Source: JBNPEO01 sp050490315 (lineage in GTDB: Bacteria; Actinomycetota; Actinomycetes; Actinomycetales; Micrococcaceae). From it: a stretch of 64,000 nucleotides of DNA. Location: positions 62,001-126,000 of the forward strand of contig NZ_JBNPEO010000004.1 in assembly GCF_050490315.1 (NCBI RefSeq). Direction: 5' to 3'. Shown here piece after piece: positions 40,838-50,287 of this stretch. The number at the start of each line of letters is the position of its first letter. The first letter of the stretch is position 1. The notes beneath the pieces were generated by a model, which did not search any database, was not told the DNA's origin, and was given only the letters and a program-made list of their open reading frames with translations. The position numbers were made by a program, and so were the translations under genes.

Positions 40838-43099
40838 TTGGAGGGTCCCGAAATCCAGTTCTCAGAAGCCGTCATTGACAATGGCCGCTTCGGCAAGCGC
40901 GTTATTCGCTTTGAAACAGGCCGTCTTGCCAAGCAAGCAGCCGGTGCAGCAATGGTGTACATCGACGATGACACCGCGCTGCTTTCCGCAACCACCGCAG
41001 GCAAGTCCCCGCGCGAAGGGTTCGACTTCTTCCCGCTGACCGTGGACGTCGAGGAGCGTATGTACGCTGCTGGCCGTATCCCGGGCAGCTTCTTCCGCCG
41101 CGAAGGTCGCCCGTCCACGGAAGCCATTTTGGCTTGCCGTTTGATGGACCGCCCGTTGCGCCCGGCATTCGTCAAGGGCCTGCGCAACGAAGTACAGATC
41201 GTTGTTACCGTGTTGGCCATCAACCCGGACGAGCTCTACGACGTAGTAGCTATCAACGCATCCTCGATCTCCACCCAGCTCTCCGGTTTGCCGTTCTCGG
41301 GTCCCATCGGTGGTGTTCGTGTTGCACTCGTAGCTGACGAGCAGGGTTCACAGTGGGTCGCTTTCCCCAAGCACTCTCAGCTGGAGAACTCGGTCTTCAA
41401 CATGGTTGTTGCCGGCCGCGTTGCCGGTGATGACATCGCCATCATGATGGTTGAAGCCGAAGCTACTGACAATGCTTGGAACCTCATCAAGGAACAGGGC
41501 GCAACTGCTCCTACCGAAGAAGTTGTTTCTGAGGGTCTCGAAGCTGCAAAGCCGTTCATCAAGGCGCTGTGTGAAGCACAGGCAGACTTGGCTGCTCGCG
41601 CTGCCAAGCCCACCGTTGAATTCCCGGTCTTCTTGGACTACGAAGATGACGTCTTCGCCGCTGTTGAGTCCGCTGCAGCCGAAAAGCTCGCCAGCGTCTT
41701 CCAGATCGCTGACAAGCAAGAGCGGGACAACGCCTCTGACGCGCTCAAGGACGAGGTCATTTCTGGCCTAGCCGCTGAGTTCGAAGGTCGCGAGAAGGAA
41801 CTCTCCGCAGCATTCCGCTCGGTCACCAAGAAGGTTGTGCGCCAGCGCATCCTCAAGGACCAGATCCGTATTGACGGCCGCGGCTTGACGGACATCCGTC
41901 AGCTCACCGCCGAGGTTGAGGTTCTGCCGCGCGTACACGGTTCGGCAATCTTCGAGCGTGGCGAAACCCAGATTATGGGCGTCACCACCTTGAACATGCT
42001 CAAGATGGAACAGCAGATCGACTCGCTGTCTCCCGTCAAGACCAAGCGCTACATGCACAACTACAACTTCCCGCCGTACTCCACCGGTGAAACCGGCCGC
42101 GTTGGTTCCCCCAAGCGCCGCGAAATCGGTCACGGTGCCTTGGCAGAGCGTGCACTTGTGCCGGTATTGCCTTCACGTGAAGAATTCCCGTACGCCATCC
42201 GTCAGGTCTCCGAGGCACTCGGATCCAACGGTTCCACCTCCATGGGTTCGGTCTGCGCCTCAACGCTGTCCTTGCTCAACGCTGGCGTTCCGCTCAAGGC
42301 ACCGGTTGCCGGTATCGCAATGGGCTTGGTTTCTGACCAGGTCGACGGCGAAACTCGCTACGCTGCTTTGACTGACATCCTCGGCGCCGAAGATGCCTTC
42401 GGTGACATGGACTTCAAGGTTGCCGGTACTTCTGAATTCGTTACGGCTATCCAGTTGGACACCAAGCTGGACGGTATCCCCGCTTCGGTTTTGGCCGCCG
42501 CACTCAAGCAGGCTCGTGAAGCCCGCTTGCACATCCTCGAGGTTCTCAACGCAGCGATCGATACCCCTGACGAGCTCTCTGAGTTCGCTCCTCGTGTTAT
42601 CGCAGTGAAGATCCCCGTGGACAAGATCGGCGAGGTCATTGGCCCCAAGGGCAAGATGATCAACCAGATCCAGGAAGATACCGGCGCTGACATCTCGATC
42701 GAGGACGACGGAACCGTTTACATCGGTGCCACCAATGGTCCTTCGGCAGAGGCTGCACGCTCCGCTATCAACGCGATCGCCAACCCGCAGGTTCCGGAAA
42801 TTGGCGAGCGTTACCTCGGTACGGTTGTCAAGACCACCACCTTCGGTGCATTCATCTCCTTGACCCCGGGCAAGGACGGCCTGCTGCACATCTCCGAACT
42901 GCGTAAGCTCGCCGGTGGCAAGCGCGTGGATAACGTGGATGACGTTGTTGGCGTTGGTCAGAAGATCCAAGTGGAAATCACCAAGATCGATGACCGCGGA
43001 AAGCTTTCGCTCTCTCCTGTTGTTGCTGAGGAAGAAGGCGCAGCGGTTGAGACCGAGCGCGTTCACTCCGAGGACGCTGCAGAAGGCGAAGACGCGTAA
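40838..43099 (+). CDS. pnp: Polyribonucleotide nucleotidyltransferase (PNPase)
   Basis: 753 residues: two RNase PH domains, an alpha-helical linker, then KH (KIPVDKIGEVIGPKGKMINQ) and S1 (YLGTVVKTTTFGAFISLTPG). It degrades RNA 3' to 5' using phosphate. I place the start at the TTG 40838 rather than the GTG 40829. The GTG lies inside the GGAGGTGA ribosome site, while the TTG sits 6 nt after it and gives the family start MEGPEIQFSEAVIDNG. The C-terminus has a short acidic tail (ERVHSEDAAEGEDA). Confidence 0.96.
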   Translation: MEGPEIQFSEAVIDNGRFGKRVIRFETGRLAKQAAGAAMVYIDDDTALLSATTAGKSPREGFDFFPLTVDVEERMYAAGRIPGSFFRREGRPSTEAILACRLMDRPLRPAFVKGLRNEVQIVVTVLAINPDELYDVVAINASSISTQLSGLPFSGPIGGVRVALVADEQGSQWVAFPKHSQLENSVFNMVVAGRVAGDDIAIMMVEAEATDNAWNLIKEQGATAPTEEVVSEGLEAAKPFIKALCEAQADLAARAAKPTVEFPVFLDYEDDVFAAVESAAAEKLASVFQIADKQERDNASDALKDEVISGLAAEFEGREKELSAAFRSVTKKVVRQRILKDQIRIDGRGLTDIRQLTAEVEVLPRVHGSAIFERGETQIMGVTTLNMLKMEQQIDSLSPVKTKRYMHNYNFPPYSTGETGRVGSPKRREIGHGALAERALVPVLPSREEFPYAIRQVSEALGSNGSTSMGSVCASTLSLLNAGVPLKAPVAGIAMGLVSDQVDGETRYAALTDILGAEDAFGDMDFKVAGTSEFVTAIQLDTKLDGIPASVLAAALKQAREARLHILEVLNAAIDTPDELSEFAPRVIAVKIPVDKIGEVIGPKGKMINQIQEDTGADISIEDDGTVYIGATNGPSAEAARSAINAIANPQVPEIGERYLGTVVKTTTFGAFISLTPGKDGLLHISELRKLAGGKRVDNVDDVVGVGQKIQVEITKIDDRGKLSLSPVVAEEEGAAVETERVHSEDAAEGEDA

Positions 43100-43102
43100 T
43101 AC

Positions 43103-44479
43103 ATGACAATCATTCATTTGCCGCTGACCCCTGGCCACCACGGAGAAAGCACTGACGGCTCAGCCGTTCAAGGCCACTCCAGCCTGATCCACGGAGAAGC
43201 CGGTGGCGCACAAGTGCGTCGCTCGGTCCTCCCCGGTGGAGTGCGTGTCCTCACTGAGGCCATGCCAGGTCAGAGGTCAGCGACAATTGGATTTTGGGTT
43301 GGTGTTGGCTCGCGGGACGAAGCCGCGGGCCAACACGGCTCAACCCATTTCCTTGAGCACCTGCTGTTCAAGGGCACCAAAAAGCGCACAGCGCTAGAAA
43401 TTGCCTCGGCTTTTGACGAGGTTGGTGGCGAATCAAACGCAGCCACCGCGAAGGAAAGTACCTGCTACTTTGCTCGCGTTTTGGATTCTGATCTGCCCAT
43501 GGCCATTGATGTTATTGCGGACATGATCACCTCCGCGGTTTTGGATCCGGAAGAGCTTGAGCAAGAGCGCGACGTCATTCTTGAAGAGATCGCCATGGAT
43601 AGTGACGATCCCACCGACGTTGCTCACGAAAATTTTGTTGCAGCAGTACTCGGTGCACACCCCCTAGGACGCCCCATTGGCGGAACGCCCGAGGCCATCA
43701 AAGCGGTTGGCCGCGAGGCTGTGTGGGAGCACTACCAGCGTTACTACCGGCCGGAAGAGCTAGTTATTACTGCTGCTGGTGGCCTAGACCATGATCAACT
43801 GTGTCAACAGGTCTTGGAAGCACTGCATCAAGCCGGTTGGAAGCTTGATCCTCAGGCTGCGCCAGTAGCCCGCCGCTCCACTGAGCCCGCTACTGTGACG
43901 GGTACCGAAGGTATGCACGTTATCAAGCGCCAAGTTGAGCAGGCCAACATCATTATGGGTTGCCCTTCAATTGTGGCCACTGACAGTCGCCGCTACGTGA
44001 TGAGTGTGCTCAACGCTGTTCTGGGCGGCGGAATGTCTTCACGCCTTTTCCAAGAGATCCGCGAGAAGCGCGGTTTGGTTTACTCGACGTACTCCTTTGC
44101 GTCCGCTTACGCCGACGCTGGTTACTTTGGAATGTATGCGGGTTGCTCCCCAGCAAAAGTCCGCCAGGTGATTGAGCTTCTGGGCGTTGAGCTGGATAAG
44201 CTTGCCGAGCATGGCATTACTGGCGAGGAACTCCGCAAAGCTGTGGGGCAGCTCAGTGGCGGTATTGTTTTGGCCCTAGAAGATACCGGATCACGTATGT
44301 CCCGTTTGGGGCGCGCCGAGTTGGTTTCCGGTGAGTTCCAAGACATCGAAGAAACCCTCAGCCAGATCCGGGCCGTCACCGTTGAACAGGTGCAAGAGCT
44401 GGCGCAGTGGTTGGCTAAATCGCCGCGCACTGTCACTGTGGTTGGACCGTTCGAGGAAACTGAAGACTTCGGCCTCTAA
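43103..44479 (+). CDS. pepR: M16 family zinc metalloprotease (PepR)
   Basis: 458 residues. The inverted zinc motif HxxEH is in HFLEHLLFKGT, with the downstream glutamate in EELEQERDVILEEIAM; the C-terminal half is the inactive M16 domain (GGGMSSRLFQEIREKRGLVY). The N-terminal 40 residues are a variable extension before RSVLPGGVRVLTEAM. It lies 3 nt after pnp, as in most Actinobacteria (pnp-pepR). Probably a processing peptidase; the substrate is unknown. Confidence 0.92.
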   Translation: MTIIHLPLTPGHHGESTDGSAVQGHSSLIHGEAGGAQVRRSVLPGGVRVLTEAMPGQRSATIGFWVGVGSRDEAAGQHGSTHFLEHLLFKGTKKRTALEIASAFDEVGGESNAATAKESTCYFARVLDSDLPMAIDVIADMITSAVLDPEELEQERDVILEEIAMDSDDPTDVAHENFVAAVLGAHPLGRPIGGTPEAIKAVGREAVWEHYQRYYRPEELVITAAGGLDHDQLCQQVLEALHQAGWKLDPQAAPVARRSTEPATVTGTEGMHVIKRQVEQANIIMGCPSIVATDSRRYVMSVLNAVLGGGMSSRLFQEIREKRGLVYSTYSFASAYADAGYFGMYAGCSPAKVRQVIELLGVELDKLAEHGITGEELRKAVGQLSGGIVLALEDTGSRMSRLGRAELVSGEFQDIEETLSQIRAVTVEQVQELAQWLAKSPRTVTVVGPFEETEDFGL

Positions 44480-44500
44480 GCCGAGTAGCCCTACTTTCGC

Positions 44501-44767
44501 TTAGCCGCCCGCAAAGGGCGGTAAAACATCAACCGTGTCATCGGCGTCGAGCATTATCTGATGGTGACGCGTTGCCACGCCGTTGAGCAAAAAACTGCTG
44601 CGCGCAAGCACCGTAGAAAGTGCCGGAGCGTTTGGGTCCTGAACGGAACGTTCGACGCCGAGGATCGCCTTCAAGAGGCCCTCCAAGGAGGTGCCACTAG
44701 GCAATTCCAGACGTTCTTCATCCGTGCCGGCGGCAGCGCTGGCCGCGGCAAAGTATCGAATCAGCAC
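44501..44767 (-). CDS. moaD: Molybdopterin synthase sulfur-carrier subunit MoaD
   Basis: 88 residues, ubiquitin-like fold, ending in the essential Gly-Gly (DVLPPFAGG), which becomes a thiocarboxylate. Start is a GTG at 44767 (LIRYFAAASAAAG), 3 nt after the moaA stop, so it is co-transcribed with moaA. It works with MoaE, encoded at 49830, to convert cPMP to molybdopterin. Confidence 0.9.
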   Translation of the reverse strand: MLIRYFAAASAAAGTDEERLELPSGTSLEGLLKAILGVERSVQDPNAPALSTVLARSSFLLNGVATRHHQIMLDADDTVDVLPPFAGG

Positions 44768-44770
44768 GTG

Positions 44771-45841
44771 CTAACCACCAATCGCGCTCATCGAGCGGTC
44801 AGGTTGTACAAATTCAGTGTCCCCAAGGCCCGTGTGACCCATACCGTGAGCCTTGGGTTTGGACCACATAGCGTTTTGCCACACGGCAGCTACGTCCTCA
44901 TCCGAGGCACCAGAACGCAAGTGGGCCATCAGGTCGGTTTCCTCGCGGGAAAACAGGCAGCTCATGATTTTCCCTTCGGCAGTGACCCGAGTGCGTCGAC
45001 AATCGGCGCAGAACGGTTCGGTAACCGAGGCAATAATCCCAACGGTCCCTAGAAGATCACCACCGGTGGTATCACTAGCACCTCGACGATGCCGTACCTC
45101 ATACCGTTCGGCGGGGGCGCCGTCGCGCTCTCTTGGGTCCGGGCTCAAAACAAAGTCTTGTTCTAGTCCGCCACGGATTTCAGCGGCCGTAATCATGTCC
45201 GTCCGTGTCCAGCCGTGATCTGCATCCAGAGGCATCTGCTCAATAAAACGAAGTTCATAACCACGCTCCAGTGACCACTGCAGTAGCTCAGGGGCTTGAG
45301 CGTCGTTGATCCCGCGCATCAGCACTGCATTGATTTTGATCGGGCCCAATCCTGCGTCGCTGGCAGCCTCAATCCCCGCTAATACCCGGTCCAGAACGGG
45401 CCTGCGGGTGAGTTCAGCAAAGGTTTCGGCATGAATTGAATCTAAGGAGACGTTGATTCGGCTCAGGCCAGCGGCTTTGAGCGCTACTGCTTTGCGGTCC
45501 AAACCCACAGCATTGGTAGTCAGAGAGATCGGCAACTCCGGGTGAGCGTTCCGTAAACGCGTGATAATTTCCACGAGGTCAGCGCGCACCAGCGGCTCCC
45601 CACCGGTGAGGCGCAATTCGCGCACACCCAGCATCTCCACACCGATCCGGACAAGGCGCACAATCTCATCCGCGCTGAGAACGGCCTCGCGTTTGAGCCA
45701 ATCTAGGCCTTCCGCGGGCATGCAGTAGGTGCAGCGCAAATTGCATTTATCCGTGAGCGAGAGGCGCATATCAGTGGCCTTGCGGCCAAAGCGGTCAATG
45801 AGACCGGCGGAAAGCTCTCCCGCAGTGCGCTGTATGTTCAT
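44771..45841 (-). CDS. moaA: GTP 3',8-cyclase MoaA
   Basis: 356 residues, radical SAM enzyme. The N-terminal CxxxCxxC cluster is in TDKCNLRCTYCMP, SAM-binding glycines are in LRLTGGEPLVR, and the C-terminal second cluster is in CADCRRTRVT followed by a further cysteine in GKIMSCLF. The protein ends with the conserved GG (SMSAIGG). It makes the first Moco intermediate from GTP. The ATG at 45841 follows TAGCCT by exactly 6 nt, indicating a leaderless message. Divergent from the Mo-oxidoreductase gene. Confidence 0.95.
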   Translation of the reverse strand: MNIQRTAGELSAGLIDRFGRKATDMRLSLTDKCNLRCTYCMPAEGLDWLKREAVLSADEIVRLVRIGVEMLGVRELRLTGGEPLVRADLVEIITRLRNAHPELPISLTTNAVGLDRKAVALKAAGLSRINVSLDSIHAETFAELTRRPVLDRVLAGIEAASDAGLGPIKINAVLMRGINDAQAPELLQWSLERGYELRFIEQMPLDADHGWTRTDMITAAEIRGGLEQDFVLSPDPRERDGAPAERYEVRHRRGASDTTGGDLLGTVGIIASVTEPFCADCRRTRVTAEGKIMSCLFSREETDLMAHLRSGASDEDVAAVWQNAMWSKPKAHGMGHTGLGDTEFVQPDRSMSAIGG

Positions 45842-45847
45842 CACTTC

Positions 45848-45853
45848 AGGCTA
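45848..45853 (-). promoter_or_regulatory. Leaderless -10 box of moaA
   Basis: Minus strand TAGCCT, 6 nt (GAAGTG), ATG at 45841. No Shine-Dalgarno. Confidence 0.6.
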
Positions 45854-45942
45854 CGCCACTTGCTGCCAAGGTGACCGGTGTGACGAGTTCTACCGGAAAC
45901 TGCCATCACAGATTCACATCCTCCCATCAGCTAGACGGAGCA

Positions 45943-45948
45943 TAGTGT
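45943..45948 (+). promoter_or_regulatory. Leaderless -10 box of the Mo-oxidoreductase gene
   Basis: TAGTGT, 6 nt (TGTTTT), ATG at 45955. The two leaderless boxes of this divergent pair lie about 90 bp apart. Confidence 0.6.
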
Positions 45949-45954
45949 TGTTTT

Positions 45955-47535
45955 ATGCACAAGATCCCAACCGCCCGGCTGAAAAGGTGGGCCGCCGTGT
46001 CCGGAGTGGTAGCAGTGGGTGGGGGTGTTGCCGTTGGAGAGCTCGTGGCGGCGATTTTTTCGCCGTCACTCTCGCCGATCACAGCCGTAGGTGGGGCAGT
46101 GATCGATTCTTTTCCTCCTGGGGTTAAAGACTGGGCTGTTGGGCTTTTTGGCACCGCTGACAAACTTGTTTTTATTATGGTTCTTTGCGCTGTGCTGCTG
46201 GGGATGGCAGTTATCGCGGGGGTGGCCGAGTTCTCGCGCCGGTGGGCGGGGGTGGCCATTGTGGCCGTTTTTGGGGCCATTGGAATCGCGGGTGTTGCTT
46301 CACGGTCAGGAAGTAGCGCGCCCAGCCTGCTGCTACCAGTGCTCGACGCCGTGCTTGCAGCAGTGCTATTAACCTACTTTTCTCGTGCGGCACAACGGTC
46401 GGGAATGGCTCTGGGTGACGGCTCCGCTCCTGCCGTTTCTGCAGCACCAGCTCCCGCGGCAGCTACTGCTGCACGGCGGAAGTTCCTTGGTTCGCTCGCG
46501 TTTGCAACGGCAGCGGGTGCTGTGGCGGCTATTGCGGCGGGGACTGTCCGTTCAGCTGGGGCTGTAACAACATCTGCCAGAAACCTCATCCGGCTCCCTA
46601 AGCCGGCAGTAGCCGCGAAAGCACCGGCGGTGAGCGCAAATATTAACCTCCCCGGGTTAACTCCTTTGGTGACTGACAACGCTAATTTCTACCGGATAGA
46701 CACTGCCTTGGTAGTGCCGTTTGTGAATCCTGATGGGTGGAAATTGCGCATCACCGGGATGGTTGATCATCAATTGGAGTTCACCCTGGACCAGATTTTG
46801 GCCATGCCGATGATCGAGCAGTACATCACTATCGCGTGTGTCTCCAACGAGGTGGGTGGGGACTTGATTGGCAATGCGCGCTGGTTAGGTGTTCCCGTTA
46901 AGAGTTTGTTGGCACAGGCCGGAGTGCAGCCGGGCGCAAACATGATTTTTTCCACGAGTGTTGACGGTTTTACAGCCAGTACTCCGCTCGAAGCTATGAC
47001 GGATGGACGCGCGGCTGTCCTGGCGGTGGGCATGAATGGGGAGCCATTGCCAGCGGAGCATGGGTTTCCAGCCCGACTTATTGTGCCGGGTCTTTACGGC
47101 TTTGTCTCAGCCACCAAATGGATCAGTGAGATCAAGGTCAGTAGCTTTGGCAAAGATGTGGCCTATTGGTCCACACGTGGTTGGTCAGATCACGGGCCCA
47201 TCAAAATGTCCTCGCGGATTGACACACCACGCCCGGGAGCTGTTGTTACTGCCGGGGAACTAGTCCTAGGCGGGATGGCGTGGGCTCAAGGAGACGGCGT
47301 ATCTGCTGTGCAAGTCCGGGTGGATGGCGGCGAATGGATCGATGCGGTTCTTGCTACCGGCATCTCCAAAAACACTTGGGTTCAGTGGAGAGCCACCGTA
47401 ACCTTGGCTGTTGGTGCACATAACGTTCAAGCGAGGGCAAAAAACGTCAGTGGGCAGTGGCAGATTGAAGCTGAGACGCCGGTAGCACCAGACGGTTCAA
47501 CTGGCCTCCATACTGTCAACGTCACAGCAAAATAG
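45955..47535 (+). CDS. Membrane-anchored molybdopterin-dependent oxidoreductase (sulfite-oxidase fold)
   Basis: 526 residues. Four predicted membrane segments (about 12-36, 69-91, 97-116, 124-142) are followed by an Ala-rich linker, an RRKFLGS motif at 174-180 with a fifth hydrophobic segment, and then the catalytic region. The latter carries the molybdenum-ligand cysteine in IACVSNEVGG (C295) and the Mo-co dimerisation domain at the C-terminus (from about 425). It would oxidise or reduce a small substrate outside the cell; the substrate is unknown. The RR motif resembles a Tat signal inside a polytopic protein. It is located in the Moco cluster with its own leaderless promoter. Confidence 0.85.
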   Translation: MHKIPTARLKRWAAVSGVVAVGGGVAVGELVAAIFSPSLSPITAVGGAVIDSFPPGVKDWAVGLFGTADKLVFIMVLCAVLLGMAVIAGVAEFSRRWAGVAIVAVFGAIGIAGVASRSGSSAPSLLLPVLDAVLAAVLLTYFSRAAQRSGMALGDGSAPAVSAAPAPAAATAARRKFLGSLAFATAAGAVAAIAAGTVRSAGAVTTSARNLIRLPKPAVAAKAPAVSANINLPGLTPLVTDNANFYRIDTALVVPFVNPDGWKLRITGMVDHQLEFTLDQILAMPMIEQYITIACVSNEVGGDLIGNARWLGVPVKSLLAQAGVQPGANMIFSTSVDGFTASTPLEAMTDGRAAVLAVGMNGEPLPAEHGFPARLIVPGLYGFVSATKWISEIKVSSFGKDVAYWSTRGWSDHGPIKMSSRIDTPRPGAVVTAGELVLGGMAWAQGDGVSAVQVRVDGGEWIDAVLATGISKNTWVQWRATVTLAVGAHNVQARAKNVSGQWQIEAETPVAPDGSTGLHTVNVTAK

Positions 47536-47640
47536 AGCACAACAAGTTAGACCACCAGCAAATTTGATCATTCGAGCTGCCGGCACCCCGGCTACAGTGG
47601 AATCGAAATTATGGTGCTGAATATTTGAGAGGCTCGGTCC

Positions 47641-48858
47641 ATGCGCACAGTCCTAGAGCACAGCACCGCCGTGCTTGAGCTTTTGAGTTCCCTTCCCAAC
47701 AAGCTGGGGACTCAACAGTTACCGCTGGTTCAGGCTTTGGGACGTGCGCTGGCAAACGACGTCCACGCGCCAGTGTCCTTGCCACCTTTTGATAACTCAC
47801 AAATGGATGGGTACGCCATCCGGGCCGCGGATCTGGGCCCCGATGGTGGCCCTTTGCCCCTAGTTGCCACCATTGCGGCAGGGACGGCAGCGTCAGATTT
47901 GCCGGCAGGTTACGCGGCACCGATTATGACTGGTGCCATGATGCCACCAGGTGCTGATGCGGTGATCCCCGTGGAAGCGGCCGCCCCCAATACCTTCGAT
48001 TTCCTGAACGGGACTAATGAGGGCCTCACGGTAAGCCTGCCTCCTGTTACACGTGGTGCTTTTGTGCGCGAGCGCGGTGGTGACATCTTGGCGGGGGATG
48101 TGGCGTTGCGCGCCGGAACAGCTCTGGGCGCTGCCCAATTGGGGCTCCTCGCAGGTTTAGGTATTGCCACGGTTGAGGTCACAACCCTGCCCACAGCGCT
48201 GCTTTTGGCCACGGGAGATGAAGTTGTCCAGCCCGGCGGTGAACTCAATGCAGGTCAAATCTTTGACGCCAATTCAACCCTCTTGGCCGCGTCCATGGAG
48301 GCTGCTGGAGTGAAAGTTATCCAGTTGCGCGCTAGTGCGGATAACCCCGATGCCCTGCGAGCCCACTTGGATGAGGCCTTGGATGGTGTGGAGCTGATCG
48401 TCACAAGCGGTGGGATCAGCAAGGGTGCGTTTGAAGTGGTTCGCCAAGCGATGGCGGGGGATTCCGCCGTCGTAGACTTTGTCAGCGTGGCCATGCAGCC
48501 AGGCGGGCCGCAGGGCCTAGGCACGTACCGAGGGGTTCCGTTGCTGGCTTTCCCCGGCAACCCGGTGAGTTCTTTGCTTTCCTTCGAGATGTTTCTTCGC
48601 CCGGCCCTGACCTCACTCTTTGGCTCGCCAGCGCCGCGACCTGTGGTCCGCGCCAAACTTCGCGAACCGCTCAGCTCGCCCCGGGCAAAACACCAATTGC
48701 GGCGGGCCGTCTTGCACGCGGATGGCACAGTGGAAGTTATGGGCGGGCCGGGTTCACACCTGCTGAGCGCAGCCGCTGCATCCAATGCTGTGGTTCATGT
48801 CCCGGTGGATGTTCAGGAGCTTAAGACCGGCGCCGACGTGGAAGTATGGATGTTGTGA
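47641..48858 (+). CDS. moeA: Molybdopterin molybdotransferase MoeA
   Basis: 405 residues. The family start SLPPFDNSQMDGYAIRAADL, then PAGYAAPIMTGAMMPPGADA and IPVEAAA, plus the catalytic LLATGDEVVQPG and TSGGISKGAFEVV, and a C-terminal MoeA domain. It inserts molybdate into adenylylated molybdopterin. GAGAGG lies 7 nt before the ATG. The following moaC overlaps it by 13 nt. Confidence 0.94.
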   Translation: MRTVLEHSTAVLELLSSLPNKLGTQQLPLVQALGRALANDVHAPVSLPPFDNSQMDGYAIRAADLGPDGGPLPLVATIAAGTAASDLPAGYAAPIMTGAMMPPGADAVIPVEAAAPNTFDFLNGTNEGLTVSLPPVTRGAFVRERGGDILAGDVALRAGTALGAAQLGLLAGLGIATVEVTTLPTALLLATGDEVVQPGGELNAGQIFDANSTLLAASMEAAGVKVIQLRASADNPDALRAHLDEALDGVELIVTSGGISKGAFEVVRQAMAGDSAVVDFVSVAMQPGGPQGLGTYRGVPLLAFPGNPVSSLLSFEMFLRPALTSLFGSPAPRPVVRAKLREPLSSPRAKHQLRRAVLHADGTVEVMGGPGSHLLSAAAASNAVVHVPVDVQELKTGADVEVWML

Positions 48859-49358
48859 AGCCAGCAGATTCCTCCCGAACTCCAGCAACGCAGCCGTCGT
48901 TGACGCATCTGCGTGCCGACGGCAGCGCGCACATGGTTGATGTGAGCGCCAAAGCCGCCACAACGCGCCAGGCCACCGCGCAGGCAGTGGTGAACACTAC
49001 CGTCGAAGTGTTGAGCCTGCTCACCAGCGGCGGGCTTCCCAAGGGGGATGCGTTGTCCGTGGCTCGGATCGCCGGCATTATGGCAGCGAAAAAGACTCCC
49101 GAGCTGGTTCCGCTGTGCCATCCTCTGCCATTGAGCAAAGTCACTGTGGACTTTGAAACCGGCGAAACCTCGGTGACTGTTTTGGCCACCGTCAAGACCT
49201 TGGGTGTGACAGGTGTTGAGATGGAAGCGTTGACGGCCGCTAGTGTTGCAGCGCTGAGCGTTTACGACATGATCAAGGCCGTGGATAAACATGCAGTGAT
49301 CACCGACATTTTGGTCCAGGCAAAAAGCGGCGGCAAAAGCGGGGATTGGAAACTATGA
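48846..49358 (+). CDS. moaC: Cyclic pyranopterin monophosphate synthase MoaC
   Basis: 170 residues. Signatures are MVDVSAKAATTRQATAQAVV, LCHPLPLSKVTVDFE and VEMEALTAASVAALSVYDMI. It completes cPMP formation after MoaA. The start is ATG 48846, inside the moeA 3' end; a GTG three codons later is an alternative. Its stop overlaps the mog start (ATGA). Confidence 0.94.
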   Translation: MDVVKPADSSRTPATQPSLTHLRADGSAHMVDVSAKAATTRQATAQAVVNTTVEVLSLLTSGGLPKGDALSVARIAGIMAAKKTPELVPLCHPLPLSKVTVDFETGETSVTVLATVKTLGVTGVEMEALTAASVAALSVYDMIKAVDKHAVITDILVQAKSGGKSGDWKL

Positions 49359-49840
49359 ACAGCACCATCAGGCGCGCTGGCGTTGTGATCGCCTCCACTC
49401 GAGCTGCGAGCGGTCAGTACCAGGATCTCACCGGGCCGGTGATTGTTGACTGGCTAGTTGAGCACGGTTTTGAGATCCACGCACCAGTTGTAGTGCCCGA
49501 CGGCGGGGCGGTGGGTGCTGCTCTTCGCGGACTTTTGCTAACTAAACCCTCGGTGATTATCACCAGTGGCGGCACGGGCTTGAGCCCGGATGATCAAACC
49601 CCGGAGCAAACGTTGCCTCTCATTGACCGCCAGATCCCGGGCATTATGGAGGCGCTACGAGCTGCTGGGCGTGAGAACACACCGATGGCTATGTTGAGCC
49701 GCGGCTATGCCGGAATGGCGGGGAACTGTTTTGTAGTGAATCTGCCTGGCTCCCCGCACGCAGTAATGGATGGGCTCAGTCTGTTGGACCCCGTTTTAGC
49801 GCATTTGTGTGAGCAGGTGGACGGCAGTCATGAGCACTAA
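49355..49840 (+). CDS. mog: Molybdopterin adenylyltransferase (Mog/MoaB family)
   Basis: 161 residues. GVVIASTRAASGQYQDLTGP, the MPT-binding TSGGTGLSPDDQTPEQT, and GYAGMAGNCFVVNLPGSPHA are all family typical. It adenylylates molybdopterin before molybdate insertion by MoeA. ATG 49355 overlaps the moaC stop. The gene overlaps moaE by 11 nt. Confidence 0.92.
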   Translation: MNSTIRRAGVVIASTRAASGQYQDLTGPVIVDWLVEHGFEIHAPVVVPDGGAVGAALRGLLLTKPSVIITSGGTGLSPDDQTPEQTLPLIDRQIPGIMEALRAAGRENTPMAMLSRGYAGMAGNCFVVNLPGSPHAVMDGLSLLDPVLAHLCEQVDGSHEH

Positions 49841-50261
49841 CGTTGCACACGCTGTTTTGTCAGCAGAGCCCATTTCCGTTGATCAGGCTAGTGCCGCCGT
49901 CGCGCATTCCACGGCTGGTGCAGTGGTTGGTTTTTCGGGTGTGGTCCGCAACCACGACGGCGGCAAAGCCGTCACACGTCTGGCGTACAGCGCCCATCCC
50001 AGCGCCGAAGCCGTGCTTGCCAAGGTTCTGGCCGAAGTGGTTGCAGAAGCCGGAGATGGAGTCCGCATTTGGGCCGCCCACCGGGTGGGCGATCTGGAGA
50101 TTGGTGACACTGCTCTGGCGTGTGCTGTCTCGGCGGCGCACCGTGGCGAGGCCTTCCGTTGGTGCTCCGAATTGGTTGATCGGATCAAGGCCGAAGTGCC
50201 CATTTGGAAGCAACAATTTTTTGCGGACGGCACCCAAGAGTGGGTAGGCGTAGGGGAGTAG
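49830..50261 (+). CDS. moaE: Molybdopterin synthase catalytic subunit MoaE
   Basis: 143 residues. AGAVVGFSGVVRNHDGGKAV near the start, VRIWAAHRVGDLEIGDTALA centrally, and the catalytic lysine pair at IKAEVPIWKQQFFADG. It joins sulfur from MoaD-COSH to cPMP. It completes the cluster: together with the divergent moaD/moaA the set can make Moco, lacking only the molybdate transporter and the MoaD-activating enzyme in this window. Confidence 0.93.
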   Translation: MSTNVAHAVLSAEPISVDQASAAVAHSTAGAVVGFSGVVRNHDGGKAVTRLAYSAHPSAEAVLAKVLAEVVAEAGDGVRIWAAHRVGDLEIGDTALACAVSAAHRGEAFRWCSELVDRIKAEVPIWKQQFFADGTQEWVGVGE

Positions 50262-50274
50262 TTGAGCTCGACGG

Positions 50275-50280
50275 TAGGCT
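50275..50280 (+). promoter_or_regulatory. Leaderless -10 box of dapB
   Basis: TAGGCT, 7 nt (TGGAACC), ATG at 50288. Confidence 0.6.
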
Positions 50281-50287
50281 TGGAACC

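Noticed and set aside
42260..43141. 293-codon antisense frame over pnp
   Set aside because: Mirrors the pnp coding strand; no motif and no start signal.
44508..44530. CCGCCC...GGGCGG hairpin near the moaD stop as a terminator of pepR or moaD
   Set aside because: No T-run on either strand, and it codes for the essential C-terminus of MoaD.
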